Assembly: GCA_016207605.1 (NCBI GenBank)
Contig: JACQPJ010000015.1
Coordinates: 1-45,723, forward strand
Length of the DNA stretch: 45,723 nucleotides
From: Elusimicrobiota bacterium
Lineage (GTDB): Bacteria > Elusimicrobiota > Elusimicrobia > UBA1565 > UBA9628
Direction: 5' to 3'
Position 1 is the first letter of the stretch; every line of letters begins with the position of its first letter. The translations under genes and the position numbers were made by a program. This document shows positions 7,691-16,683 of the stretch, piece by piece. The notes beneath the pieces were generated by a model that was given only the letters and a program-made list of their open reading frames with translations, was not told the origin of the DNA and made no database searches.

Positions 7691-8808
7691 CGCCGCGATG
7701 TTATCATTTGGCCGCCCAGCAGGACCTCGCGGTACTCCGCGGCCATGCGTTCGGCCGAAAAGCGCGCCGCGGCCCGGCGGCGCCCCGCCTCGCCCAGCCG
7801 CCGGGCCTTGGCGGGATCGGCGAGGAGCTCCTCCAGGGCGCGGGCCAGCGCGGCGGCGTCGCCGGGCGGCGCGAGCAGGCCCGTCTCGCCGTCGGCGACC
7901 ACCTCCGGGAGCCCGCCCACGCGGCTGGCGACCACGGGCCGTCCCGCCCGCATCGCGTCCAGCGCCACCAGCCCGAAGCTCTCGCTGCGCAGGGACGGGA
8001 CGACGCAGACGTCGAAGGCCGCCGCGAAGCGCCGGGCGCGCGGCTTGTAGCCGACCAGCGTCGCGCGGCCCGCGACGGCCGGGTCGGCGGCCAGCGCCCT
8101 CAGCGCGGCGTCCTCTTCAGGCTCGATCGGCGCGCCGATCACGGCAAGCCGCGCGTCCGGCCGGCGCGGCGCCAGGAGCCGGAAGGCCTCCAGCAGGACG
8201 CGGAAGCCCTTGCGCGCCTCCAGGTGGCCGATCGCGCCGATCAAGGGGACGCCGGCCGGGACACCCAGCTCCCGGCGCAGGGCGGCCGGGTCCGCGTCCT
8301 GGAGAGGTCCGGCGCCGTTGAGGATCGCGCGCACCGGGCGCCCGCAGGCCGCCGCGACCTTGCCCGCGCAGTCGCGCGACACCGAGATCACGGCGTCGGC
8401 GAGCCGGGCCGCCAGCCGCCCTCGGGCGCCGCGCCAGAGCGCGCGTGGGCCCGCGCCGGGATTGGGATCGTTGTGGACCGCCAGGACCAGCCGCGGCGCG
8501 CCGGCCAGGCGCGCCGCGATCAAGGCCGCGACGGTCGGCGCGATGGGGGGAAAGCCGCCGGAACTGACCAGCACGGCGTCCGGGCAGGCCGCGGCGAACG
8601 TCTTGCGCAGGCCGAGCGTCGAGCGCGCGGCGGGGAGAAGCTCGGCGCGGCCCGCCAGGGCCTCTTGGTAGACGGCCCAGCCGGCATGGTTCCGGTTGAC
8701 GACCACGATCCAGCGGTCGCCGGCCGGCCAGGCGCGGATCAGCTCGAGCAGGACCGCGTCGTCGCCGCCGAAACGCGGGCTCCGCGTGAAGGCGAGGAGT
8801 CTAGCCAT
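7687..8808 (-). CDS. Glycosyltransferase family 4 protein
   Basis: A 373-residue GT-B protein. The N-terminal domain includes GGDDAVLLELIRAW. The C-terminal domain shows LIGAIGHLEARKGFRVLLEAF, a nucleotide-sugar loop, and the E-x7-E block VVPSLRSESFGLVALDAMRAG followed by VVASRVGGLPEVVADGETG. This is a textbook GT4 retaining transferase. It overlaps its upstream methyltransferase neighbour by 8 bases, consistent with one transcript. Confidence 0.92.
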   Translation of the reverse strand: MARLLAFTRSPRFGGDDAVLLELIRAWPAGDRWIVVVNRNHAGWAVYQEALAGRAELLPAARSTLGLRKTFAAACPDAVLVSSGGFPPIAPTVAALIAARLAGAPRLVLAVHNDPNPGAGPRALWRGARGRLAARLADAVISVSRDCAGKVAAACGRPVRAILNGAGPLQDADPAALRRELGVPAGVPLIGAIGHLEARKGFRVLLEAFRLLAPRRPDARLAVIGAPIEPEEDAALRALAADPAVAGRATLVGYKPRARRFAAAFDVCVVPSLRSESFGLVALDAMRAGRPVVASRVGGLPEVVADGETGLLAPPGDAAALARALEELLADPAKARRLGEAGRRRAAARFSAERMAAEYREVLLGGQMITSRR

Positions 8809-9784
8809 TTTTTTGCGCCAGGGTGTAGAGGCAATGCCCCGGGTCGAGGCGCGCGGCCCGGTACCAGGCGCCCAGTCCCGCGGCGACGGGCCAGAGCGCG
8901 GTTTTCGCCGCGGCCGAATAGACGGCGAACAGCGCCGCGCGCGCTCCCGACCGCGCGCGGGCCGCGTCTCTTGAGAGGGGAGGCGGGGCTTGCGCCGGCT
9001 CGGATGCCGCGCGGGGGCGGGAGTCGCCGCGCAGGCGCCGGGCCAGGCGAGCGGCGGGCTCGAAGGCGAGCTTGGCGGCCAGCACGTCCCGGAGGTAGAA
9101 ACTCTCGCGCATCGCCGCGTCCTGGCGCAGGACGCGGAAGCCTTCCCGCTCCAGGAAGGACTTCATGGCGCTGCGCGTCCAGCGCGTGAAATGGTGCGGG
9201 GGATAGTCGTAGGCCTCGCGGCCGAGCGGGAGGGGGCGGGACTCGTTGGGGACGGTGATCGCCAGCAGGCCGCCGGGCTCCAGCAGGCGGCGCAGGCCGC
9301 CGATCAGCGCGGCGGGCTCCGGGGCGTGCTCCAGCACGTCGAAGAGGCAGGCGGCGCCGAACTCCCCGTCCCGCCGGGAGGCGAGGAAGGCCTCCCAGTC
9401 CCGGGTGCAGGCGTCCAGCCCTGCGGCGCGCGCGCGGGCCGTCCGGCGCTCGTCCCAGTCGAAGCCGACGCCCGGGCAGCCGCGCTCGCGGGCCAGGCGC
9501 AGGAACTGCCCCTCTCCGCAGCCGACGTCCAGGACGCGCGTTCCCGCGGGCGCGTCGGCGAGGAACGCGCGGAAGCGCCAGTCGCGCTCGGGGGGCAGCG
9601 GCGTCTCGTCGGGCACCGCGGCGGCGTACCAGGCCGCGCCGACCGAGACGCGGGGCTGGGCGAAGACCAGCCCGCAGGCCGCGCAGCGGCGCAGCGCGTA
9701 GTCCGTCGCGGAAACCGGGTCGCGGTGCCGCTCGACCTCCTTCCCGGCCCGGCCGCGGCAGGCCGGGCAGGCGTTCTCAGGCAT
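8801..9784 (-). CDS. SAM-dependent methyltransferase with N-terminal zinc ribbon
   Basis: A 327-residue protein. The first 40 residues carry two C-x-x-C pairs (CPAC and CAAC) that would bind zinc. Motif I VLDVGCGEGQFL follows, then CLFDVLEHAPEPAALI and the post-motif LLEPGGLLAITVPN. This zinc-ribbon/class I methyltransferase form is common in glycan clusters, where it may methylate a sugar or a sugar carboxyl. A C-terminal part of about 90 residues is specific to this protein. It overlaps the next methyltransferase by 8 bases. Confidence 0.86.
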   Translation of the reverse strand: MPENACPACRGRAGKEVERHRDPVSATDYALRRCAACGLVFAQPRVSVGAAWYAAAVPDETPLPPERDWRFRAFLADAPAGTRVLDVGCGEGQFLRLARERGCPGVGFDWDERRTARARAAGLDACTRDWEAFLASRRDGEFGAACLFDVLEHAPEPAALIGGLRRLLEPGGLLAITVPNESRPLPLGREAYDYPPHHFTRWTRSAMKSFLEREGFRVLRQDAAMRESFYLRDVLAAKLAFEPAARLARRLRGDSRPRAASEPAQAPPPLSRDAARARSGARAALFAVYSAAAKTALWPVAAGLGAWYRAARLDPGHCLYTLAQKNG

Positions 9785-10493
9785 CCGAGAAGAGCATGTA
9801 CGTTCCGTTGTCGCGGCGCGGGTAGGTCGGCTCGACGGAGCGCGGCATCGAGTCCACGAGGCGCGAGGGCTTCATCCACTCCGCGAAAGTCTCCACGGGC
9901 CGCCCGTGGTCCATGAATTTCGCCGCGTCGGAGGGGTCGCCGAGCGCCTCGCCGCGGTCGGTGCGCTCCACGACCAGGACCCAGCCGCCCTTGGCCTTGG
10001 CTTTGGCCGCGTCGAGGACCCGGCGCGCGTCGGCGTCGGTCATGTGCATCAGCACCGTGAAGATCATCGCGAAGTCCGCCGTCCCCGGCACGCCCGACAG
10101 GTCGTCGAGGCAGGCGGGGTTGCTCCAGCGGATGGAGGGGGCCAGCTCGCGGGCGATCTCCAGGAGTCCCGGCTCGCGCTCCACGCCCCAGACCTCCGGG
10201 AAGAACTCCTCCAGGACCACGATCAGGCGCCCGTAGCCGCAGCCGATCTCCACGGCGCGCCGGCGCCGCTCGGCCGGGATATGGGCGAGCATGCGGCGGA
10301 TGTCGCGATGCTCGAGGTAGGAGCGCAGGGAAAGCTCCGGGCCGTCGGCGTCGATGACGTCGGCGGGGGTCCAGACCTGCCGGCCGCGGTCGGGCCCGCC
10401 GACCAGCCGGCGGCGCACCCGCCGCAGCAGCTCGCGGGCCAGGTCGCCGCCCGGCGCGCGCTTTTCCAGCACGTCGAGGTAGTAGGGCTTCAT
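9777..10493 (-). CDS. Class I SAM-dependent methyltransferase
   Basis: A 238-residue protein with motif I AVEIGCGYGRLIVVLEEFF, an acidic residue ending strand two (GVERE) and FAMIFTVLMHMTDADA. It lacks the zinc ribbon of its downstream neighbour. It starts 4 bases after the KdsD stop and is probably co-transcribed. Its target, most likely a sugar hydroxyl in the glycan, is inferred only from the neighbourhood. Confidence 0.85.
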   Translation of the reverse strand: MKPYYLDVLEKRAPGGDLARELLRRVRRRLVGGPDRGRQVWTPADVIDADGPELSLRSYLEHRDIRRMLAHIPAERRRRAVEIGCGYGRLIVVLEEFFPEVWGVEREPGLLEIARELAPSIRWSNPACLDDLSGVPGTADFAMIFTVLMHMTDADARRVLDAAKAKAKGGWVLVVERTDRGEALGDPSDAAKFMDHGRPVETFAEWMKPSRLVDSMPRSVEPTYPRRDNGTYMLFSDA

Positions 10494-10497
10494 CCTC

Positions 10498-11493
10498 TCA
10501 CAGTCCCCGGGCCCGAAGGTCGTGGACCTGCACCAGGCCGACGGCCCGCCCGCGCCGGTCCACCACGGGCAGGACGTTGAAGGGATTGCGGCGGTTCTCC
10601 ATCACCGCCACGGCCTTGGCCGCGGACTCCTCGGGCCGGATCACGGTCGGCCGCGGGTTCATCACCGCGCGGATGGACAGGGCGAGGGGGTCGCGCCCGC
10701 GCTCCAGCGCGCGCCGGAGGTCATAGTCGGTGACCAGCCCCAGGAAGCGCCCCCGTCCGTCCACGACGGAGGCGGCGCCGGCCTGACGGCGCGTGATCTC
10801 CACCAGCAGGCGGCGGACCCCGGCGTCCGCCCGCACCACGGGGTTGTCCTCGCCGGAGCGCATCACGTCGGCCACGGTCAAGTTCAGGCGGCGCCCGAGG
10901 CGCCCGCCGGGATGGTTGGCCGCGAAGTCGCCCGCGCCAAAGCCGCGGCGCTTCATGAGCGCCACGGCCAGGGCGTCGCCGACCGCGAGCGCGACGGTGG
11001 TGCTGCTTGTCGGCGCGAGGTTGAGCGGGCAGGCCTCCTCGGCGACCGGCGTGTGCAGGACCACGTCGGCGCGCCGCGCCAGGGTGGACTTTGGGTTGGC
11101 GGTCAGCGCGATGAGCTTGGCGCCGCGCGCGCGCAGGTGCGGCAGGAGGGCGTTGAGCTCGTCGGACTCCCCGGACTTGCCCAGCGCCAGCACCACGTCC
11201 CGGGGCTGGACCAGGCCCACGCCGCCGTGCAGGGCCTCGGTCGGGTCCAGGCACACGGCCGGCGTGCCGGTGGACGTGAGCGTCGCCGCGATCTTCTGCG
11301 CGATCGCGCCGGACTTGCCCACCCCGGTCAGGATCACCGTGCCCCGGCAGGCGGCCAGGATTTCCACCGCCGCCGCGTAGGAGCCGTCCACCGCGCGCCG
11401 GGCGCGGCGCAGAGCCGCCGCCTCGCAGTCGAGGACGCGGCGGATCTCGACGAGCGCGCCGGGGCGCGGCCTTTTTTTGCCCGTGGCCGACAT
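10498..11493 (-). CDS. kdsD: D-arabinose 5-phosphate isomerase (KdsD/KpsF/GutQ family)
   Basis: A 331-residue protein with an N-terminal SIS domain ([32 protein letters not shown]) and two C-terminal CBS domains from about residue 205. The family converts ribulose 5-phosphate to arabinose 5-phosphate, the first step to Kdo for LPS or K-antigen capsules. The block [20 protein letters not shown] is diagnostic. It heads the leftward operon and is divergent from the SulP gene with only 17 bases between them. No other Kdo genes (KdsA, B, C) are in view. Confidence 0.93.
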   Translation of the reverse strand: MSATGKKRPRPGALVEIRRVLDCEAAALRRARRAVDGSYAAAVEILAACRGTVILTGVGKSGAIAQKIAATLTSTGTPAVCLDPTEALHGGVGLVQPRDVVLALGKSGESDELNALLPHLRARGAKLIALTANPKSTLARRADVVLHTPVAEEACPLNLAPTSSTTVALAVGDALAVALMKRRGFGAGDFAANHPGGRLGRRLNLTVADVMRSGEDNPVVRADAGVRRLLVEITRRQAGAASVVDGRGRFLGLVTDYDLRRALERGRDPLALSIRAVMNPRPTVIRPEESAAKAVAVMENRRNPFNVLPVVDRRGRAVGLVQVHDLRARGL

Positions 11494-11510
11494 CGTATCA
11501 TCTTATCATT
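11494..11510. promoter_or_regulatory. 17-bp divergent start region with -10-like boxes for both directions
   Basis: Only 17 bases separate two divergent ATG codons. Leftward, TGATAAGAT (extended -10) is followed by 6 nt and the kdsD ATG. Rightward, TATCAT (11496-11501) is followed by 9 nt and the SulP ATG, with a second TATCAT at 11504-11509. Ribosome-binding sites do not fit, so leaderless mRNAs on both sides are the simplest reading, and the two polymerases would compete for the same DNA. Confidence 0.5.
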
Positions 11511-13148
11511 ATGATCCTGGTTCCCAAACTCCTGACGACGCTCAAGGACTACGACCGATCCCAGTTTGCCGCCGACGCGATGGCCGGCGTCGTGGTCGGC
11601 GTCGTGGCCGTGCCCTTGGCGCTGGCCTTCGCCATCGCCTCGGGCGTCTCCCCCGACCGGGGCCTCTACACCGCGGCCGTGGCGGGGTTCCTCATCTCCG
11701 CGCTGGGGGGAAGCCGCGTCCAGATCGGCGGACCCACGGGAGCCTTCGTGGTCATCGTCTACGGCATCGTCCAGCAGTTCGGCCTGGACGGCTTGGCCTT
11801 GTGCACGATCCTGGCGGGTGGGATGCTCGTCGTCATGGGGCTGGCGCGCATGGGGACTTTGCTCAAGTTCATCCCCTACCCCGTGACCACGGGGTTCACC
11901 AGCGGCATCGCCCTGATCATCCTGTCATCCCAGGTCAAGGACCTCCTCGGCCTGAGCATGGGGAGCGTCCCGGTGGAGTTTTTGGCCAAGTGGCAGGCCT
12001 ACCTGGGGGCAATCGGCACCTCCTCGGCGCCGGCGGCCGCCCTCTCCGCTTTCACCCTCGCCGTCCTGTGGCTCTGGCCCAAGCTGGACAGGCGCCTGCC
12101 CTCGCCCGTCGTGGCGCTGGTCCTGGCCACGTGGCTCGCCCACGCCCTGGGGCTTTCGGTGGAGACCATCGGCGCGCGGTTCGGCCACATGCCTCACGGC
12201 CTGCCCGCGCCCTCCCTGCCGGCCTGGCACGCGGGGGACCTGGCGCGCCTGTGGCGGCCGGCCCTGACCGTGGCGCTCCTGGCTGCCATCGAGTCGCTGC
12301 TCTCCGCGGTGGTGGCCGACGGCATGATCGGCAGCCGGCACCGCTCCAGCATGGAGCTTGTCGCCCAGGGGGTCGCCAACCTCGCCTCCCCGCTCTTCGG
12401 CGGCATCCCGGCGACCGGGGCCATCGCGCGCACCGCCACCAACGTCAAGAGCGGAGGGCGCACGCCCGTGGCGGGCATGATCCACGCCGCCGTGGTCCTG
12501 CTGACTTTGCTCTACGCCGCCCCCTTGGTGGAGGCCGTGCCCCTCTGCGTCCTGGCCGCGATCCTGGTCATCGTCGCCTACCACATGAGCGAGTGGCGGT
12601 CCTTCTGCGGCCTGCTTCGGGGCCCGCGCAGCGACGCCGCCGTCCTGCTGGCGACCTTCCTGCTCACCGTGCTCGTGGACCTGACCGTCGCGGTGGAGGT
12701 CGGCATGATCCTGGCGGCGTTCCTGTTCATGCGCCGCATGGCGGAGATGACCGAGGTCGACCCCGCCGCGCTCGAGCGCGCGGGAGACGAGGGGGCGGAC
12801 TCCCCGGTCCGCGCCGCCCTGGAGGGCGTCGAGGTCTACGACCTCAACGGCCCCTTCTTCTTCGGCGCGGCCGGCAAGCTGCGCGAGGTCCTCGACGAGA
12901 TCCACCGCACCCCCCGCGCCTTCGTCCTGCAGATGGCCAACGTCCCCTTCATGGATGCCAGCGGCCTGCGCGCCTTGGAGGAGTTCCAGGCGCGCTGCCG
13001 CAAGCGCCGGACCGCGCTGATCCTGACCGGGGTCGGCCCCCAGCCCTTGCGCGTCCTGGAGAGGACCGGCGCCCGGGCCCGCCTCGATCACGTCCTGACG
13101 GGCGCGGACCTGGCCGAGGCGCTCCAGCGGGTCCCGCCCGCGCGATGA
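11511..13148 (+). CDS. SulP-family (SLC26-type) anion transporter with STAS domain
   Basis: A 545-residue protein. About residues 20-410 form the multi-span SulP core, with the substrate-site stretch [16 protein letters not shown] and [21 protein letters not shown] cytoplasmic STAS domain (about 440-540) contains [21 protein letters not shown], where DASG is the usual phosphorylatable region. The family carries sulfate, bicarbonate, dicarboxylates or similar anions. The PAPS-making genes at 25186-26843 make sulfate attractive here, but bicarbonate is equally possible from sequence. It overlaps the next gene by an ATGA. Confidence 0.92.
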   Translation: MILVPKLLTTLKDYDRSQFAADAMAGVVVGVVAVPLALAFAIASGVSPDRGLYTAAVAGFLISALGGSRVQIGGPTGAFVVIVYGIVQQFGLDGLALCTILAGGMLVVMGLARMGTLLKFIPYPVTTGFTSGIALIILSSQVKDLLGLSMGSVPVEFLAKWQAYLGAIGTSSAPAAALSAFTLAVLWLWPKLDRRLPSPVVALVLATWLAHALGLSVETIGARFGHMPHGLPAPSLPAWHAGDLARLWRPALTVALLAAIESLLSAVVADGMIGSRHRSSMELVAQGVANLASPLFGGIPATGAIARTATNVKSGGRTPVAGMIHAAVVLLTLLYAAPLVEAVPLCVLAAILVIVAYHMSEWRSFCGLLRGPRSDAAVLLATFLLTVLVDLTVAVEVGMILAAFLFMRRMAEMTEVDPAALERAGDEGADSPVRAALEGVEVYDLNGPFFFGAAGKLREVLDEIHRTPRAFVLQMANVPFMDASGLRALEEFQARCRKRRTALILTGVGPQPLRVLERTGARARLDHVLTGADLAEALQRVPPAR

Positions 13149-13546
13149 GCCGCGCGGCTCCCCCGGCGCTGGAGGTCCGACTGGCCGCGCTCGGAGTGAG
13201 GCGGGAGGACCTCGTCGAGCGGTTCCATCGCGCGGGCGGCAGCGGCGGCCAGAACGTCAACAAGGTGGAGACGGCCGTGACGCTTGCGCATCGCCCGAAC
13301 GGGATCGTCGTGCGCTGCGCGGACCAGCGCTCCCAGGGCGCCAACCGGCGCCTGGCCCTTCTGCGCCTCATCGAGCGGCTCGAGGCGCTCAACCGCGAGC
13401 AGGCCGCCCGGCGCCGCTGGCAGATCGAACGGGCCGCGCGTCAGCGCCGAGGCCTGTCGCCCGCCGCCCGAGCCCGCCGCCTGCGCGACAAGCGCCGCTG
13501 CGCCGAGGTCAAGAGCCGCCGCGGCCGCGCCGGCGCGGACGCCTAG
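13145..13546 (+). CDS. Release-factor-like protein with GGQ domain (ArfB/PrfH-like, short)
   Basis: A 133-residue protein consisting of a single class I release-factor domain 3. [17 protein letters not shown] has the catalytic GGQ at 34-36, followed by [20 protein letters not shown] strongly basic C-terminal tail follows ([17 protein letters not shown]), as in ArfB/YaeJ-type rescue factors that hydrolyse peptidyl-tRNA on stalled ribosomes. There are no codon-recognition domains. The overlap with the SulP stop indicates co-transcription. ArfB, a PrfH relative and an uncharacterised short homologue cannot be separated by eye. Confidence 0.82.
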   Translation: MSRAAPPALEVRLAALGVRREDLVERFHRAGGSGGQNVNKVETAVTLAHRPNGIVVRCADQRSQGANRRLALLRLIERLEALNREQAARRRWQIERAARQRRGLSPAARARRLRDKRRCAEVKSRRGRAGADA

Positions 13547-13584
13547 GTCTTTTGGCCCATGGAACGCTGGGCCCAAAGACCCTA
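13544..13584. repeat. Long imperfect hairpin between two genes (TAGGTCTTTTGGCCCA / TGGGCCCAAAGACCCTA)
   Basis: The arms at 13544-13559 and 13568-13584 pair over 15 of 16 positions, with one mismatch and one bulge, around an 8-base loop. The left arm begins at the stop codon of the release-factor-like gene. No T-run follows on either strand, so it is not a plain intrinsic terminator. Related motifs lie at 18425-18441 and 18474-18489. Confidence 0.7.
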
Positions 13585-13605
13585 GCGAAGGCCAAGCGCA
13601 GACAC

Positions 13606-13611
13606 TATACT
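13606..13611 (+). promoter_or_regulatory. TATACT -10 element, 6 nt before the secreted HEASH protein
   Basis: TATACT is followed by six bases and then ATG at 13618, so transcription would start at or next to the start codon. No consensus -35 is seen 17 bases upstream; the conserved hairpin ends 21 bases before the hexamer and may be the control site. Confidence 0.55.
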
Positions 13612-13617
13612 GCTGCC

Positions 13618-14802
13618 ATGAAAACAAAGGCTCTGCTTTTTGTTTCCCTGCTGTCTTGCCAGTTTATTGGCGTGCCCTCGCCCCGCGCGGAGATGTTTGA
13701 GGAACCGTTCGGCGAGAAGGCCAACACAAGGCATGAGAAGGAAATTCGCCGGATGAGCGCTCTTTCGGGCATGCAGGGCCTTCGGCAGACGGTTGGCGGA
13801 GGGACTCAGGCCTTCGAAAAAGGCAACGCACCTCCAAGTGCGGCGGTCTTGGCCTCGCCCGCGCCGACGCCTCCTCCTTCCAGACCCGCGCCTTATGCGA
13901 AACCAGGCTGGACCGGCATGGAGGTGACCAATTCGGGCGCGCGCCATTTGCCTGAAGCTTGGAGGGAGCGGCTGGCGGCCTTTGATTCCTCTAAGGAGCT
14001 CGCGTCATTCCTGGGCACGCGCTCGGTGCCTGTCTTCGTGGTGCCTGCCGGCTATAATGCAAGGCTCGGATGGTACGAGAATGGGAGGATTTTCATCAAT
14101 AGGGATTGGCTGAATTCGCGCCTGGAACGGTGCCGGCGCCGCAGCGCGACGTACGCCGACGCCTATGATTTGCTGGTGACCGTGACCCTCCCCGTTTTCG
14201 CGCACGAGGCGAGCCATGCCCTCAACGACGCTGAAGTCACCAGAGTGACGGGCCTTCAGAAATTGGGTTCTTGGCTCGAGGATGAAACCTTAAGCTATGC
14301 CAAGGAGGCGCAGCTGCAGGCCGAAATCATCGCGCGCTTGCCGGAAACCAAGTGGATCATGCACCAAGGACCTGACGACAATCCGCTCGCCAAAGCGTGG
14401 GGGGAAGGCCTGGCGGGAATCGAAAACTACGCGCGGTCTTTCAACCCCAGGAAACGCTCGATCCTCCATTTGACGAACGCGGACATCCTCAAAACGCACG
14501 ACGAGTTCGCCGCGCGCCTGCGCCGCTGGTGCGATGACGTGCAGTGCCTCGCGCGCAAGACGCACGACGCCGAACGCGGCGTAAGGCGAGAGGCGGAAAA
14601 AGTCATGAATTTGCTTGCCGAGCATGGCATTTCCGAGGCAAGCGCCAAGCAGGAGTTGGCCGAGCTTGAGGAGCTGCAGCGTCTCTTGGAGCACGGACGC
14701 CTGGATAAGCTGCGGAGCTACTACCGGGAGCGCTACGTCGCGCTTCAAAAAGAATGGGAAGCTTCGCGCAAAATCCAGGCCGATTCCCAACGGCCCCATT
14801 AG
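13618..14802 (+). CDS. Putative secreted zinc metallopeptidase with HEASH motif, family unknown
   Basis: A 394-residue protein. The first 25 residues are a signal peptide (KTKALLFVSLLSCQFIG, then an S-P-R-A-E cleavage region). A low-complexity Pro/Ala stretch follows (PAPTPPPSRPAP). A helix with VFAHEASHALND provides H196-E197-x-x-H200, the zincin motif; E221 or E223 in SWLEDET lies 21-23 residues on and would fit a gluzincin third ligand. The C-terminal third is helical and charged, with LEELQRLLEHGRLDKL. I do not recognise a named family. The start is set by the signal peptide and the -10 box 6 nt upstream; a longer frame to 13552 runs through the hairpin. Its GC content is lower than that of its neighbours. 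Confidence 0.75.
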   Translation: MKTKALLFVSLLSCQFIGVPSPRAEMFEEPFGEKANTRHEKEIRRMSALSGMQGLRQTVGGGTQAFEKGNAPPSAAVLASPAPTPPPSRPAPYAKPGWTGMEVTNSGARHLPEAWRERLAAFDSSKELASFLGTRSVPVFVVPAGYNARLGWYENGRIFINRDWLNSRLERCRRRSATYADAYDLLVTVTLPVFAHEASHALNDAEVTRVTGLQKLGSWLEDETLSYAKEAQLQAEIIARLPETKWIMHQGPDDNPLAKAWGEGLAGIENYARSFNPRKRSILHLTNADILKTHDEFAARLRRWCDDVQCLARKTHDAERGVRREAEKVMNLLAEHGISEASAKQELAELEELQRLLEHGRLDKLRSYYRERYVALQKEWEASRKIQADSQRPH

Positions 14803-14898
14803 TTCCCAAACCCGCCGCCATCCCGCGGCGAAGGCGCGGCTGACGTAAAGCGCGTCGGTAAGGCGGCCGGGCCTCCGCGCTGACGCCCGCAGGCGATT

Positions 14899-14907
14899 TG
14901 ATATCAT
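14899..14907 (+). promoter_or_regulatory. Extended -10 (TGATATCAT) upstream of the CysQ-like gene
   Basis: TG-A-TATCAT is followed by 10 nt and the ATG at 14918. It lies in the 115-base gap after the metallopeptidase gene, whose remaining sequence is GC-rich and shows no T-run terminator. Confidence 0.45.
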
Positions 14908-14917
14908 CCTCCCGTCG

Positions 14918-15718
14918 ATGGATTCGTCCTCCCTCCTGACGGACATTCAGGACATCGCCCTTGCCGCGGGAGAAGCCGTGTTGCGCCATTACGCCGGCGG
15001 GTCGTCGGCCTCCTCGGCCAAGGCGGACGGCTCGCCGCTGACGGCGGCGGACCTGGAGGCGGATCGGATCATCGGGGCGGGCCTGCGCGCGCTGGACCCG
15101 GCGATCCCGCTCATCTCCGAGGAAGGCGGGGTTCCCGAGTACGAGCGCAGGCGCGGCTGGACTCGCTTTTGGCTCGTGGACCCGCTGGACGGGACCAAGG
15201 AGTTCCTCAAGCGGACCGACGACTTTACGGTCAACATCGCGCTCATCGAGGGCTCCGAACCGGTCCTGGGCGTGGTCTGCGCCCCGGCCCGAGGCCTCTT
15301 GTACGGCGCGCAGAAGGGCCGCGGGGCGTGGCGGACCGAGAGAGGCGGCGAGCAGGTCCGCCTGCGCTCCCGCCCGGCCTCGGGCGCGGACGGCTGGATC
15401 GTGGCGGAGAGCCGCTCGCATCCCTCCCCGGAGCTGGAAAGCTTCCTGGCGGGGCTCAAGGTCAAGGCGCGGCTGCGCATCGGCAGCTCGCTCAAGTTCT
15501 GTCGGGTCGCCGACGGCGCCGCGGACCTTTACCCCCGCTTCGGGCCGACCATGGAGTGGGACACGGCCGCGGGAGACGCGGTGTTCCGCTGGTCGGGCGA
15601 GGGGGCGCCGCGCGTCAGTCCCCTCGCCTACAACAAGCCGTCCCTCAAGAACGGAGGCTTCGTTCTCGGCGGCGAGCGTCTAGGCCGCGATCCTTCGGAC
15701 GCGGCACAGGTGTGCTGA
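14918..15718 (+). CDS. cysQ: 3'(2'),5'-bisphosphate nucleotidase, CysQ family
   Basis: A 266-residue member of the inositol-monophosphatase superfamily. The metal sites are visible: LISEEGG, then WLVDPLDGTKEFLKR (D-P-L-D-G-T-K-E-F is the CysQ form), and EWDTAAGDAVF near the C-terminus. CysQ hydrolyses PAP, the by-product of sulfotransferases and PAPS reductase, to AMP. This fits the sulfotransferase and PAPS genes about 8 kb away. The last dozen residues (LGRDPSDAAQVC) are encoded by the 29-bp dispersed repeat and look like a repeat-derived tail. It is not in an operon with the sulfation genes; it has its own -10 box. Confidence 0.9.
   Translation: MDSSSLLTDIQDIALAAGEAVLRHYAGGSSASSAKADGSPLTAADLEADRIIGAGLRALDPAIPLISEEGGVPEYERRRGWTRFWLVDPLDGTKEFLKRTDDFTVNIALIEGSEPVLGVVCAPARGLLYGAQKGRGAWRTERGGEQVRLRSRPASGADGWIVAESRSHPSPELESFLAGLKVKARLRIGSSLKFCRVADGAADLYPRFGPTMEWDTAAGDAVFRWSGEGAPRVSPLAYNKPSLKNGGFVLGGERLGRDPSDAAQVC
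15682..15710. repeat. 29-bp dispersed repeat, copy 1 (3' end of CysQ gene)
   Basis: Exact 29-base identity with 20553-20581; similarity continues for about 12 bases on the right to a shared GAGGAA. The core CCGCGATCCTTCGGACGCGG folds into a stem with one bulged base and a small TTC loop. It supplies the C-terminal codons and then the stop region of the gene. The insertion element begins about 30 bases downstream. Confidence 0.75.
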
Positions 15719-15740
15719 GGAATGGTTCATAACACCTAGT

Positions 15741-15774
15741 GTAGTGTCCTCTAAATAACTAGCCATTATCCCTT
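15741..15774 (+). repeat. Left terminal inverted repeat of the IS element
   Basis: GTAGTGTCC at 15741-15749 and TAGCCATTATCCCTT at 15760-15774 match the right end read on the opposite strand, with a 3-base length difference in the middle. Its inner edge runs into the transposase -35 box (TTGACA, 15773-15778). Confidence 0.7.
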
Positions 15775-15801
15775 GACAACAAGTAATCAATCTGTTACGC
15801 T
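15773..15801 (+). promoter_or_regulatory. Transposase promoter: TTGACA, 17-bp spacer, TACGCT
   Basis: A perfect -35 (15773-15778) and a -10-like TACGCT (15796-15801) at the optimal 17-base spacing. Six bases separate the -10 from the transposase ATG at 15808, so the mRNA should be leaderless or nearly so. The -35 overlaps the end of the terminal repeat. Confidence 0.75.
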
Positions 15802-15807
15802 CTAGAT

Positions 15808-16647
15808 ATGAGATATACGATCAAAGACTTTAAGAAGGACTTCCCGGACGATAAGGCTTGCCTCACGCACATCTTCAAGAACAGGTACCCAAAAGGCCTG
15901 GAATGCCCTAAGTGCCACAAGGAGGACTTTTACCCCGTAGAGCATCGCCGCGCCTATGCCTGCTCCTGCGGCCATCATATCTACCCTACCGAAGGCACTA
16001 TCTTTCACAAGAGCCCAACTTCCCTTGTTTCCTGGTTTCATGCCATCTTTCTCATAAGCCAGTCCAAGAATGGGGTTTCGGCTAAGGAAATCGAGCGGCA
16101 GCTCGGCGTTACTTATAAATGCGCGTGGAGAATCGCTAAACAAATCCGTTCCCTCATGAAGCAGGGGAACGATCCGCTTAGCGGCACAGTAGAAGCCGAC
16201 GAAACCTATATCGGCGGTAAGGCTGGATACGGGCGCGAGAATAAGACCGCCGTATTCGGGGCTGTTGAACGTCAAGGCCGCATTAAAGTTAAAGCTGTCA
16301 AAGACGTTAAAACTGACACTCTTTTGCCCGAAATGAAGGGGATGATTAAAGAGGGCTCTACGGTCATTACTGACGGGATGCTGAGCTATCAGAAAGTCCC
16401 GCAACTTGGCTTTGAGCATAAGACCATTAATCACTCAAAGGGCGTGTATGTCATTGGTAATATCCACACGAATTCCATTGACGCTTTTTGGGGCCATTTT
16501 AAACGTTCCGTGGCCGGGACTTATTGCTCGGTTTCACCGAAGCACCTACAGAAGTACCTTGATGAGTTCGCTTTCCGCTACGATCATCGGGACGATTTGA
16601 CGCCTTTGCCCGTGACGATGTTTTCACGGGTTGGGATGCGCGCTTAA
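15808..16647 (+). CDS. IS1595-family (ISXO2-like) transposase
   Basis: A 279-residue protein. The N-terminal zinc ribbon has C33-P-K-C36 and C52-S-C54. A helix-turn-helix-like segment follows (SAKEIERQLGVTYKCAWRIAK). The catalytic domain has D131 in EADETYIGG, D189 in VITDGMLSY, and the N222-x-x-D225 block HTNSIDAFWGHFKR, where family members usually have N-x-x-E. The frame is full length for the family and intact, so the element may still be active. Composition is far more AT-rich than the host genes on either side. Confidence 0.93.
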   Translation: MRYTIKDFKKDFPDDKACLTHIFKNRYPKGLECPKCHKEDFYPVEHRRAYACSCGHHIYPTEGTIFHKSPTSLVSWFHAIFLISQSKNGVSAKEIERQLGVTYKCAWRIAKQIRSLMKQGNDPLSGTVEADETYIGGKAGYGRENKTAVFGAVERQGRIKVKAVKDVKTDTLLPEMKGMIKEGSTVITDGMLSYQKVPQLGFEHKTINHSKGVYVIGNIHTNSIDAFWGHFKRSVAGTYCSVSPKHLQKYLDEFAFRYDHRDDLTPLPVTMFSRVGMRA

Positions 16648-16683
16648 GCAAATCAAAAAAGTTTTTACGCCCAGTGATATCCA

